Shown: piece after piece, positions 1 to 8,450 of the stretch | Position numbering within the stretch: position 1 is the first letter of the stretch | How the letters are laid out: each line of letters begins with the position of its first letter | Origin: Zarea fungicola | Taxonomy: Eukaryota > Ascomycota > Sordariomycetes > Hypocreales > Cordycipitaceae | NCBI GenBank assembly: GCA_900169235.1 | Contig: FWCC01000699.1 | Location: 1-12,660 of the forward strand | DNA: 12,660 bases | Reading direction: 5' to 3' | Notes under the pieces: generated by a model | Database searches by the model: none | What the model was told of the DNA's origin: nothing | The model's input: only the letters and a program-made list of their open reading frames with translations | Program-made: the position numbers and the translations under genes

Positions 1-710
1 AGTTTAGATCTCTATTGATCAATCTAAGCAATAGTTCTACTATTGAGAGTTCTACTCTTGACGATACTTACCAGTGTACTGTTCGATATAACCTGACTTG
101 CTTTAGAGCATACCCCAACTGTGACTTACGTCGATAAGCCATCGTTACACAAAGTGCGTCTCCCAGTGGAGATCGAAATGCTTGGGTTTGGAATTTTGAT
201 TTTGGCATCGATAATCGAAATCACAGCAGAAATGATACCAGACATATCTGTAGCCTGGTGGCTGTGACAACGAGGTTCGCGAGTTTTGAGTATGATATGA
301 TTGATGGAACAAAGACTGTCTTGTACGGTTTAACCAGACGTGATGCCGAAAACAAGTCAGAGGGAAGCGGGAACTGGCTTAGCCATCTATATGCGCACAC
401 GAGTAATAATCCCTGCTCATTGTGGTGGCTATATCAGTCCTACGTGGACAAATCGGCAAGCTCATAGATGCGCTCTGCTGGATTAGCCTGTACACAGATT
501 GCTTTCAGCTACCAAATATTGCAGCACCTCGTGCAATTTGCGGACTGTACGATGGGGCCTCGCTGATAACTGTCACCTGTAATGGAGGCTGAGCGAATCA
601 GAGTCTCACATTCCGTGGCCATACAACTAGCTAAAGTTGCTAACCTTGGTAATAAAATCAATTCTTGGTTCCGTGTTTTTGGCACCTTATAGATTACGAT
701 AAAATTGGAG
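1..710. other. Unassigned 5' stretch, no recognised gene
   Basis: No gene is recognised here. The plus frame is open from 138 to 467 (stop at 468-470 region end), following a TAA at 135-137, but the only start-like codon is a GTG at 258 and no family motif is visible. A second plus frame is open over roughly the same bases (about 111-267). Two overlapping open frames with no ATG start and no motif suggest chance openness or a decayed gene. I saw no tRNA, terminal repeat or splice pair that would join these frames into a longer product. Confidence 0.5.
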
Positions 711-1413
711 TTAATTATTGCTATATATGGCTGGATCCTCACCTACGCTCTGTACGCAACAAGTGGCACGGGACTGACGCTGTTTTAGGCGCAACCCCGC
801 ACCACCACACCAGGGTTCTGTAGTTTCGTCAGAAAGTAGCATATCCCACGCCGAGTCGACAGATTTTGTGAAACCTCTCCTTAAACAGGCAGTCTTCTGA
901 TGCGCTTCATGGTGAACGAAGCTCTCAAAGGGTCGAATACTACGGAGAGCCCGAACCGCGACACGCCACATACAAGGCGACTCGCTGCCAACGTCGATTA
1001 GTTCCCATTCGAGAGCTACATTTGCATTTCCTCTTGGAGCTGCGACCCTCATCTGATTCCAAACCCCAGTAGCCTCTAAATAATCTAGCCAGAAGTTTTC
1101 TGTCGGTCCGCCAATGCCGCACACTATTGTCAAAGTCCTCCGACCACCGAAGATGCCCCTTGAAAATGCCAACAAAGTTGCCTTTGTTTATGGAGATAAT
1201 GGAGCACACGGAGAGGAAATTCTCATTTCGAGGAATCAGAATGACATAGATGGACTTATTGCGATCCATAATCAGAGAGGTATTTACACACACGACGGCG
1301 CTGACGCTGGTTCTTGGGGCTCTGGTCCCCATGCCAGCTTGGTCCATAAATACCTTTGTCGCGTCCTTTTCTGCCCGAGTGGACTCGTCTGCTGGACCTC
1401 CTTGGTTCTTTAA
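711..1413. other. Ambiguous overlapping open frames on both strands
   Basis: A minus-strand frame (1175-711, 154 codons, TTG as first start-like codon) and a plus-strand frame (1114-1413, 99 codons, true ATG) overlap by about 60 bp. A further minus frame runs 1347-940. The 154-codon frame has mixed, protein-like composition, and near its end lies a GTGAGG that could be a splice donor. The plus frame also has protein-like composition. None carries a motif I recognise, so I cannot choose a strand. If one is genuine, it is a small hypothetical protein or an exon of a larger broken gene. Confidence 0.35.
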
Positions 1414-1430
1414 AGTCGACGGGTTAATAC

Positions 1431-1471
1431 ATTTTATACATTTTGTACATTTTGTACATTTTGTACATTTA
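1431..1471. repeat. 9-bp tandem repeat, four copies
   Basis: Unit ATTTTGTAC: the first copy (1431-1439) has one change (ATTTTATAC), three perfect copies follow at 1440-1466, and a partial copy ATTTA ends the array. Because the unit is a multiple of three, one plus frame reads as a His-Phe-Ile/Val repeat across it, but that frame has no other support. It looks like a short AT-rich minisatellite. Confidence 0.9.
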
Positions 1472-2484
1472 TAATGATGTCCTAGTAGAAGGACTTATTG
1501 TATCAGACCTGTATATCTTGACTCGTCGCAAGTGCCTTACTGGTACTGTGGGTTCGGCAGACATATTTTCCTGCATGGTTTGAGCTTGTGGCAGCTCCGG
1601 CTCTCAGTGCCATCGGTGTCAACAGCGGGAGCTGATACACCGGCAGTGTCTGCTCGCAGCCCGGCCGTTGCTGCATTTTCGAATATTATTGTGTCACTCG
1701 TGCTGCTGCACAACTGACTGATACAACAAGTGCCGGCGGCAAACTCCTGGCCTTTGGACTAGCTCCTATCTCCGTGCGATCGTTACTTGCTTTACTTTAC
1801 GCCTTCGCTTTTTGAGCTTCCCATCAAAGCCTGCGTAGTTCACGTGGGTTCGCTTTGCAAGCACTCGCGGAGTACTCGTGGGCGGCGCCTTCAAGCCAGT
1901 TTTGTGCCATAAATCCCGAACTGGAGATTTAGTGCGACTCGCTACCGTTGCGGGCTAATCCGCCAACTCACCAAAATGAGCAATCCCGTCAATGCATTGC
2001 AGGAGAGATTCTTGGGTCGTGATCATGTATCTCACAGAGAGCCAGCAGCAGGTCGATCTTCTGTACTGAGACCCACCAAGGCTGCTTCGTCCTAAGGCAG
2101 CTGGTATCATTGCCTAGGTGCTGGAAACATGGCGAGCAATAGTGTACAAATGCTGAAGCTATTGCTTAGTTATTTTGTTCGTGTTCTCATGTATGTAAAT
2201 CAATACTTAGCTCCTGTTTTTAAAGTCTTTTGAAACCGGGTTGTAGATCGGCACAACTAAGCCTGATGCGCCCGCATCGCCAGATCGATTTCGTCTTCCA
2301 AAACACCTACCCGAGAGCTCTGGCTGCGCTATCAGACAGTAAAGTGGGCACGTGGTCCTGCTTTGCTAGTGTCTGCGACATTCTATCTGGTTCTTTCGGT
2401 GACATGAGGCGCTTTGTTGCTTTATGTACAGGGACCAGCATTGTCTTTGAGCATGGCTGGTTGGTCAACTCCATCGCCTATTGA
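1472..2484. other. Unassigned stretch left of the LINE relic
   Basis: No recognised gene. Small plus frames occur at 1532-1717 and 2230-2484 without motifs. A 39-codon plus ORF at 1976-2095 begins with an ATG in a good context (A at -3, preceded by CACCAA) and follows a CT-rich stretch around 1780-1820, so it resembles the start of a fungal gene or of a retroelement ORF that is cut off after 39 codons. About 2100-2230 is AT-rich and has no feature I can see. Confidence 0.4.
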
Positions 2485-3230
2485 CAGCCCTCGCCCTTAC
2501 CAGTTCTCACAACAAACAAGGCTGCGGTGCAGTCGCTGACAAAACCGCTACAACAATCAGGGCAAGAGTTTATACGATGCATCTATGAATCGATAGAGAA
2601 CCTTCGAGACAACGGTGTCCGTACCTCAATTATTTGGGTGCCATCAGGGAGCAATGTTGAACTCCTTGACATGGCGGGGAGGAAATCGAAGCAGGCGACG
2701 AAGGCAGGCGCTACACCGGAAAGACAATTTCCAAGGATGATCTCTACGACATTCAACATTGAGAGAAAGAAACTGAAAGCGGAAAGACGCATTCCGGAAG
2801 TAGTAGGCAAATACTCGAAAAGCATTGATATGGCCCTACCAGGCCATCACACCAGCAGGCTGTACGAGAAGCTACCATGGAACCATGGAGTGAACGAACA
2901 GTACTGGCTCAGCTTAGGACTTACATGATCAGGCTCAATGGGTATCTTCACCAGATAAAGGCGGTACCTTCAAGTCAATGCGCGTGTGACCTTAAACGAG
3001 AAACCATCAAGCACTTCCTCTTCCGTTGCCCCAAATGGGAGACATATCGAAAGGAAATGACAGAATGCACAGAAACGCTAAGAGGCAACCTTTCCTTCTA
3101 CCTTGGTGGGAAGTTACCTGCAGATTGACCAAAATGGAAGCCAAACATGAAGGCCGTCGAGGCCACGATACGATTTGCACTAGCCACTAGCCGACTGAAC
3201 AACGACTACGAACCCCATCACACCCCGTAG
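2485..3230 (+). pseudogene. LINE ORF2 C-terminus: RNase H remnant and CCHC-like segment
   Basis: The first frame (2485-2885) shows the RNase H fold of fungal Tad-like elements: a VLTTNKAAV segment where a catalytic aspartate normally precedes NxAA, then EFIRCIYESIENLR, then the WVPSGSNVELLDMAG stretch where family members have WVPAHxG and MAD. The expected Asp, His and Asp are replaced by Thr, Ser/Gly and Gly, so the RNase H site is lost. LPGHHTSRLYEKLPW closes this segment. The frame then shifts, and from 2883 it continues as VLAQLRT, RLNGYL and the CCHC-like CACDLKRETIKHFLFRC motif. A TGA at 3126-3128 interrupts it; the same frame runs on through WKPNMKAVEATIRFA to a TAG at 3228-3230, the likely ancestral end. 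This is a decayed reverse-transcriptase polyprotein fragment. Confidence 0.9.
2875..2890 (+). repeat. 8-bp tandem duplication causing the LINE frameshift
   Basis: CCATGGAA at 2875-2882 is followed directly by CCATGGAG at 2883-2890. The reading frame of the LINE ORF changes exactly here, and taking one unit away would bring the LPW segment into frame with the SERTVLAQL segment, which matches the family's normal spacing. The duplication therefore explains the frameshift. Confidence 0.8.
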
Positions 3231-3513
3231 GAGGAGTAACAACGTCACCCACAACACCTCGTGTAGCTGATAACTAGCGCCGCTTCAGCCGCTTTAGATA
3301 GGATGCTGAACACTTGGAGAATAGCCTTCAAGCAAGCCAGTTAATACAAGCACCGCACGAGAATCCGTGCCACCAAGGAAGAAACAAGGATAGAGCCAAA
3401 ATGGGAGGAATATGGTTTATGGGCTTGCAGGAGGCAAAGAAGCCAATTTTGGACATGTAAAGTAACATAGCTAGCGAGCCCTATTGACTGCTTAGTCACC
3501 GGGCGAAATAAAC

Positions 3514-3533
3514 GAAGTGAAGTCAAGTGAAGT
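3514..3533 (+). repeat. 5-bp repeat tail at the LINE 3' end
   Basis: Four tandem 5-bp units (GAAGT, GAAGT, CAAGT, GAAGT) follow GGGCGAAATAAAC. The position, about 280 bp after the ORF2 stop, and the simple repeat fit the 3' terminus of a fungal non-LTR element. The sequence after 3533 changes to AT-rich DNA. Confidence 0.7.
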
Positions 3534-5760
3534 ACTACCGTACTTTACAGTATTATAGTACTATTATTATAACTCTAAAAGCAACTGGTTATCTGTTTTG
3601 GTGTTTTTTGGTGTAAAAAGCATGACCCGTAAGGGGGGTGGTTGACGTTAGTACCCACACTTCTCTTCCAAGTCAGACCGAGAATTTTAGTGCAGCTTAG
3701 ATTCAATAAATTCTGTTAAAAGTAGAAGGCATTTTTGTCCGTGACTGTAGTATTTCTATGTAGTTTATTAATATTATATGTATCTAGACACCTATGAACC
3801 TACTATGCAAGAGCACGAAGCAGGTGTAGGGTAGTGACTGTGCCGGCCTGCTATTGTCTCTCTAGTAAAACACGGCCATATATGGGATTAGTACCTACTA
3901 CTTAGGTACTTCGCTAAATCGGCCGCCGAACCCTGGTAAAACGATTGGTGCCATTGGACTGGGTGCCTAGAAATCCAAGTACGGCATGCCCCAGCGCCGC
4001 TGGCTATATCATAGATAGCTGGCGTACGCGACCGATTTATTTTTGGAGGTACAGTCAAGCCTCTGTCTTGGACCTTGACGTGAATGGGGTGCGATGTACA
4101 CGAATGCACAAGACAAGTGGCCTTTGATGCTCCGACACATTCTTCATTGCATAACCTGTGGTGGGCGCAATCCCACGCACGAGTGCTGTGCACCAGAGGC
4201 AGCTGCGTGCAATCCAGAGAGCTTGGCTCGCCTCATCCACACTTCATATTCATCACTGAACGGCATGCTGCCGTATTCGCTCTAAAACAACCCCTTCCAC
4301 CTCTAAGTTTTAAGAGATAGCCTGTCTAAGAGGTCGGCAAGAAGCCGCATTTAACCACCTTGTTTGGCTCAATGCAGTAGGCTAATTGGAAGTGGCAACT
4401 TAAAATCTCGCGATCGATGAAACGGCTGCTCTCTAGACTTGTCGGGCTAGGCGCGAAGCGCAATTCGTATGGGTTAATCTCTCCCAATGACGGCAAATTT
4501 CATGATGACAGATGCAATAGAATTGCCAGGCACATGCCAAACCGTGCTGGTCACGTTCGCGCCCAGAGTAGCATAAAATAAATTTGGAACAGCGGGACAT
4601 GCTGGCAACGGAGTTCAGCAGGACATGGCTACCCATTAAACCAGACCGGGTTGGCCTATTCCGGCAGATTGTGAATGCAATGTTAATCGGAGGAAGCCAA
4701 AGTGAGTGATTGGCCAATTTAGAGTTCCACCTGCCAAATCGGGCAAATTGAAGCAAACCAGTGACTGGAATGAGCCTACGCCAAAGCGCTCCTAAGTAAT
4801 TGATTCAGAAACTGTTTTTTGTTGGAAATGTTAAATCCCGATGCTGGAACAGAATAAAATTTCACCATCATTGGCCAATCCCCCTGTAATCGAAACGGTT
4901 CTCTCAATCTATATTTGACTGGGTGTGCGGTGGCAGAGTTCCAGGAACTGATGTTTAACACTGAATTGAAGTTAAACAAATGGATCAGATAGAAGAGATA
5001 GACCTATTCTAGAATGAAATTCAGCATATGAACCAATTTTATGCATGTGCGTGAATTGTAATTTGTCTTTGAGTAATAAACCGCGAGTTCAGTCCTTGTT
5101 TGGCCAATAGAATGGAGCTATTATTTGAACTATCACGAATCAAAACCCAATTGCTACACTAGAAGGCGTAATAAATTTCCCTTTTCTTTAGTAAACTTAT
5201 TAAAAATTAGGCGGGTCTCTTTTTGGCGGATGGAGTCATCGAGTGCCGTACCAACCAGTTCAACGAACCAGAGCAAAATTAAGACATGAAGGCAGAAATG
5301 GAACAAACAACTGATTCTGAAAATGAGTCATTGATGATTATAGAAGCCTCTTTCTCCTGCATGGCCAGAAGCAGATTTTGTCACAAAGGGGTAATAACTG
5401 GGGTCAATTTGCAAAAGCAACAACTGACTTCGACTGCCTATTTCCACGGCTAAAAATACTCGATCCCGGGTAGGTACTTAGCGGCGCTACGGTGCAGTCT
5501 AGAATGACTACCATGTATTATTTTGTTTGACAAAAAAATGGGACATTCGTTTCGCGTTTCTCTGTACCATTAATATCACGTTAATTATCATCAACTCATG
5601 TAATGCTGGGCGGTTTGGCGATTAATCGCAACAATACCTGTACAAGTTAGTCAAAAATAGCAACTGAGGAGGCAAGTGGCGGACTGCATAGTTGTATTCA
5701 TTTGCGTAGGACAGGAAGTGGTGGCAGCCCTGTTCAGCAGACGGCCGAAAGTGGCTATCC
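3534..5760. other. Gene-free, partly AT-rich stretch
   Basis: No gene is recognised. Several 60-107 codon frames exist on both strands between 3888 and 4979, but they overlap each other and show no motif or consistent start. A perfect 8-bp inverted repeat (AGTACCTA 3890-3897, TAGGTACT 3903-3910, 5-nt loop) could fold as a small hairpin. The related word TAGGTACTTAG recurs near 5471. Positions 4780-5660 are AT-rich and full of stops in all frames I checked. No LTRs, tRNA or transposase remnant was identified, though older repeats could be hidden. Confidence 0.5.
3890..3910. repeat. Short inverted repeat (hairpin)
   Basis: An 8-bp perfect palindromic pair, AGTACCTA and TAGGTACT, is separated by CTACT. 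Similar TAGGTAC words are common in small fungal repeats, but no longer terminal repeat or target duplication is visible here, so the function is unknown. Confidence 0.5.
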
Positions 5761-5825
5761 TCAAAGTGTGAAAGGAAAGCGCATCACGTAGTTAGCCAAG
5801 CTATTCCCTGAATGACGAAAAGGGA

Positions 5826-5849
5826 AGGCCAGAGAGGAGGCCAGAGAGG
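5826..5849. repeat. 12-bp tandem duplication
   Basis: The unit AGGCCAGAGAGG occurs twice in direct succession (5826-5837 and 5838-5849) in a purine-rich tract. It lies in apparently non-coding DNA. Confidence 0.85.
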
Positions 5850-5977
5850 GCAACAAAGATAGGAAGTGAAGATAATGCGGCAACTTCGTAAAGAAAGTGA
5901 CTACCCAAGATCGTTCACAATTTCCCCTCTCGGTCGGAAACTGTGTTGGCAGCTGCCGCCTCCAAAGGAACGGATGC

Positions 5978-6013
5978 GGGAGGGGAGGCGGAGGGGGGGA
6001 GCTGGAGGGAGGG
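5978..6013 (+). other. G-quadruplex motif in a purine-rich tract
   Basis: The plus strand carries five runs of three or more G: 5978-5980, 5982-5985, 5993-5999, 6007-6009 and 6011-6013. Loops are 1, 7, 7 and 1 nt, meeting the usual G3+N1-7 rule with one run to spare. The minus strand reads as a proline-rich open frame (within 6204-5761) only because of this tract; I do not regard that frame as a gene. Quadruplex folding is inferred from the pattern alone. Confidence 0.65.
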
Positions 6014-6713
6014 TACGATAAGATAGAACAAGGCCTGGTTCTACTGGGTTGCCTGGATCCTCCACCACCGTCGACAGACTGTAGGGAACCTCTCAGACTC
6101 CGCTTCCCTTTATAGTTGCTCAACTCGTCCCCTCTCCTTTTCCTCCCCGACCTAAAAGTTTGGACAATTGCTTGTGTTGAGATGCTTGGAGCAGGATTGC
6201 GCAATCAAAATCCATCACTATCACACAGCATCGATCAACGTTGATATGGCGGATCTCCATCTATCACTTTACCAATGTAGATGCTGTTTATGGTCTCCAT
6301 TTCTGTGGAAGATATAGGGCTGCAGGCTGACAAGGTGCCTCGGGGGCGTACAATTTTACACACCATATGGCGATAAAAACCTGGACGATTGCCTCATTTC
6401 CATGATTGGTGATTTAGAGTTTGGGACTACCGTGGGAAAAGAGGATGTGCTCGCCCTCACATCTCGTCGCAAGCACGAGGTGAATCAAGACAAATCTTAT
6501 ACGCCAAATGTATTCGATACAAACTAGATATACTATCATTTACCAACTGTGCTTAGTTTGATGCTGTGATTGTCATTCGTGCTGGTCTACAATGTGCAGC
6601 TTCATCCGGGTATCGCAGCCATGACTTACTATCCATTTTTGCCAACTAACGGGAGCGGCATCTTGCACGCATAACGGTACGATAAGGGGGAGAGCTACCA
6701 GGCTGCGCTTCTG
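6014..6713. other. Unassigned stretch downstream of the chromodomain gene
   Basis: No gene, tRNA or repeat is recognised in this interval. It lies on the 3' side of the minus-strand chromodomain gene and may contain its 3' UTR. The plus frames are short and broken. Confidence 0.5.
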
Positions 6714-6874
6714 TCAGACAGCAAGACGAGCAGTCACTCCAGACATACGCTCGCCACCTGCTCTGCCGTGCGCTACAGCAGCTTGTCCATTAAGGCTATG
6801 CTCCATAGGCGCCAAGATGACTGTCAATCGCTGTGATGCCTCGCGGGTAATTTCGTCGTATACCACAAGACGGG

Positions 6875-7611
6875 TTACAACTGCCGTTTTGCGTGACGTT
6901 GTAAACGCGGTGGAAGAGCCGGTTTTTTCGTCACCCGATTTGCCTTCGCCACTCTATTAGATGGCTTTGCCGCGGCATGGGTAACAGGTCGGTTGGCCCA
7001 ATACTCCTCTATAATCCGTGGGGCTGCCTGGGCGATGGCTGTCTCGGGCTTCCAAGTTGTGTTCGCTTTATCTCCCCCAAAACCCGCCCATTGCACCAGT
7101 ACTTCTCTCCGACGTCCTCGTTTCCTGTCTTCAAGAATCGCAAACGGCTCGAAGAAGTCAGGGTCATCCGGATGAACCGGCCGCGGGATGGCATCCCAAA
7201 GCCCAAGAATAGCCTCAGGATTGTCACTTTGCACTTCAGCCTCCCGGATCCACTCGGGTTCGCCTTGTGAGCCGGCAAGTTTTAATTTCAGTGAGAGAAG
7301 GCCGTCATTCCACCGATGGCTTTTGTATTCCCACTTCTCGCTCTTATAGCTGATGATCTGTCCCTGGCCTGGCGTGTCTGGTTGTCCCTCGGCCGGTGCT
7401 TCGTGTACCCCCTGGGTCGCTGGTTCTTCGGTCGATGCTCGTCCATTCGGTGACTCTCGTTCATTCGGCAATGCTGGGTTAGGCTTGCTTTTTCGGTTTG
7501 CTTGTGCGTCGCTGAAAGAGGTTAACAGTAGCTGGCGGGAGCGTGAACAGGGCATTATTACAGGTCTTCGTTATGTTCTTTAGACTCGCCAGTTTCGCCG
7601 GAGGAAGGCAT
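6875..7611 (-). CDS. Chromodomain protein, two exons
   Basis: Exon 1 is 7611-7562 (ATG in GCCATG context), the intron is 7561-7512, and exon 2 is 7511-6875, giving 228 residues. Splicing joins MPSSGETGESKEHNEDL to DAQANRKSKP. The N-terminal 70 residues are polar and probably disordered. A chromodomain-like module spans about residues 75-123 (WEYKSHRWNDG, then GEPEWIRE). A clearer chromodomain follows at about 135-190, with VLVQWAGFGG and TTWKPE; residues F137, W158 and F161 sit where HP1-type domains have the methyl-lysine aromatic cage. The last 40 residues are basic. The fold implies a nuclear chromatin reader of methylated histone tails. Small paired-chromodomain proteins of this style occur in ascomycetes and are sometimes retroelement-derived, but no integrase is seen here. 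The biological role is inferred. The C-terminus may be frameshifted (see findings). Confidence 0.82.
7512..7561 (-). other. Intron of the chromodomain gene (50 nt)
   Basis: The donor is GTAATA at 7561, the branch-like sequence is GTTAAC and the acceptor CTCTTTCAG ends at 7512. The size is typical of filamentous fungi. The intron interrupts a leucine codon (CT/C). Without splicing, the reading from the 7611 ATG stops at a TAA formed at the donor, and the downstream frame would need an ATG that lies inside the intron (7555). Confidence 0.75.
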
Positions 7612-7644
7612 GGCGGGAGGTCTCGTGTCGTGCGGTTTTAGCGG

Positions 7645-7670
7645 CGACGTCAAAATTTCACGTAACGTCA
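7645..7670 (-). promoter_or_regulatory. CRE-like sites upstream of the chromodomain gene
   Basis: On the minus strand, TGACGTCG (7652-7645) and TGACGTT (7670-7664) flank a TTACGTG (7665-7659), all 34-60 bp before the chromodomain ATG. TGACGT is the core recognised by ATF/CREB-type bZIP factors, and TTACGT is also bZIP-like. The close spacing and position suggest a regulatory site, but occupancy is inference only. Confidence 0.35.
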
Positions 7671-7743
7671 ACATTATGATTCAAGACAGTCCGTTCTGAT
7701 GTTCAATTTTAATGATCGGAAAAGTGCATGCAAGTTCAATCAA

Positions 7744-7762
7744 GTCGCGTCGCGTCGCGTCG
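7744..7762. repeat. 5-bp tandem repeat (GTCGC)
   Basis: Three full GTCGC units and a fourth partial one run from 7744 to 7762. This is a short GC-rich microsatellite in a repeat-dense stretch with no recognised gene. Confidence 0.85.
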
Positions 7763-7804
7763 GGACCCATAAATTTTGGTGGCCAATTCGCGTTTGGTAT
7801 CGCG

Positions 7805-7840
7805 AGCCTGTGTCGTAGCCTGTGTCGTAGCCTGTGTCGT
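7805..7840. repeat. 12-bp tandem repeat, three perfect copies
   Basis: AGCCTGTGTCGT is repeated exactly three times (7805-7816, 7817-7828, 7829-7840). The unit length keeps frame, so any reading frame across it shows a four-residue repeat (for example TTQA on the minus strand). The perfect identity points to a recent expansion. Confidence 0.92.
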
Positions 7841-8110
7841 GGGAAGTGGGCGGTCGTACACAACTCCAGTTACGAGCATCAGCCTCGGCACATCAAGGTT
7901 GCACATACCAACGCTGTTGAGCATCCCCTGTGAGAAGCCGCTGCCTGCCTGTACCAGTAAGTATCTTGCTTCAACGGGTACATGGTATGGAAACAGATCC
8001 CTGTGTGCAAGGAGGTTAGTGGCGGCAAACCATTGTCCCTGCAACTATGGACTGTGGTAGATGCAAGCACCGGCCGTGGTCCATCGACAGTTGGCTCGAG
8101 GCTCTCGCTA

Positions 8111-8140
8111 GGAGCAATGCGGAGCAATGCGGAGTAATGA
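8111..8140. repeat. 10-bp tandem repeat, three copies
   Basis: GGAGCAATGC occurs at 8111-8120 and 8121-8130, followed by a diverged third copy GGAGTAATGA at 8131-8140. The unit is not a multiple of three, so any gene crossing it would be shifted in frame by each added copy. Confidence 0.85.
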
Positions 8141-8450
8141 ACTGTAACTAATCTGTTCAGAGACTAATACAGCTAGTACTGCATGGGATGCACTGTCACG
8201 CTTGCTGGAAGCTGTTGTAATCAGGCGTTCGTCGGCTGGCGTCAAGTCTCCTGCTAGTACAGGAACTTTCAGGCAGGCAGTAAAGCGCAATATTGCACAG
8301 GTTTCGGCAAGGGGCTACCATCACTGCTAAAGTTTCGTACCAGTGATGCCCATAGTTTAACAGTAGGTCCAATTCTTCAGGCAGTCCAGCAAGTCGGCTG
8401 ATGCAATTGCGCCGCTACCCTGCAGGTTAGGATAATGCTGCTAAAACATC

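Larger units (their letters stand above)
2485..3533 (+). mobile_element. Tad-type non-LTR retrotransposon (LINE), 5'-truncated relic
   Basis: This is the 3' end of a fungal LINE. It comprises the RNase H domain end and C-terminal part of ORF2 (2485-3230), a 3' UTR of about 280 bp, and a terminal short tandem tail of GAAGT, GAAGT, CAAGT, GAAGT at 3514-3533, consistent with the simple-repeat 3' ends of such elements. No endonuclease or reverse transcriptase domain is present in the window, so the copy is heavily truncated on its 5' side; the exact left boundary is not visible and I found no target-site duplication. The copy carries a frameshift and an in-frame stop and cannot be active. Confidence 0.85.
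7736..8450 (-). pseudogene. Possible decayed gene, unrecognised
   Basis: Reading the minus strand from about 8430 downward, protein-like stretches follow one another in changing frames: LAGLPEELDLLLNYGHHWYE (about 8400-8340), then a 60-codon frame with GDLTPADERLITTASSKRDS (8290-8108), a frame with ESLEPTVDGPRP (8127-7879), and one with VEARYLLVQAGSGFSQGML (8044-7736). The pattern resembles a gene broken by small indels, and 10-bp and 12-bp tandem expansions lie inside it. I do not recognise the family. Plus-strand frames over the same bases are also open in places, so strand and reality are both uncertain. Confidence 0.25.

Noticed and set aside
3888..4320. Several overlapping 60-100 codon frames on both strands
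   Set aside because: They have mutually exclusive frames, no motif, no convincing starts and no splice pair. Most probably chance.
5761..6204. 147-codon proline-rich minus-strand frame
   Set aside because: It starts at TTG rather than ATG, and its openness and proline run come from the purine-rich G-quadruplex tract; composition is low complexity.
7776..8060. 94-codon plus-strand frame across the 12-bp repeats
   Set aside because: The competing minus-strand segments are at least as protein-like, and this frame has no motif or upstream context.
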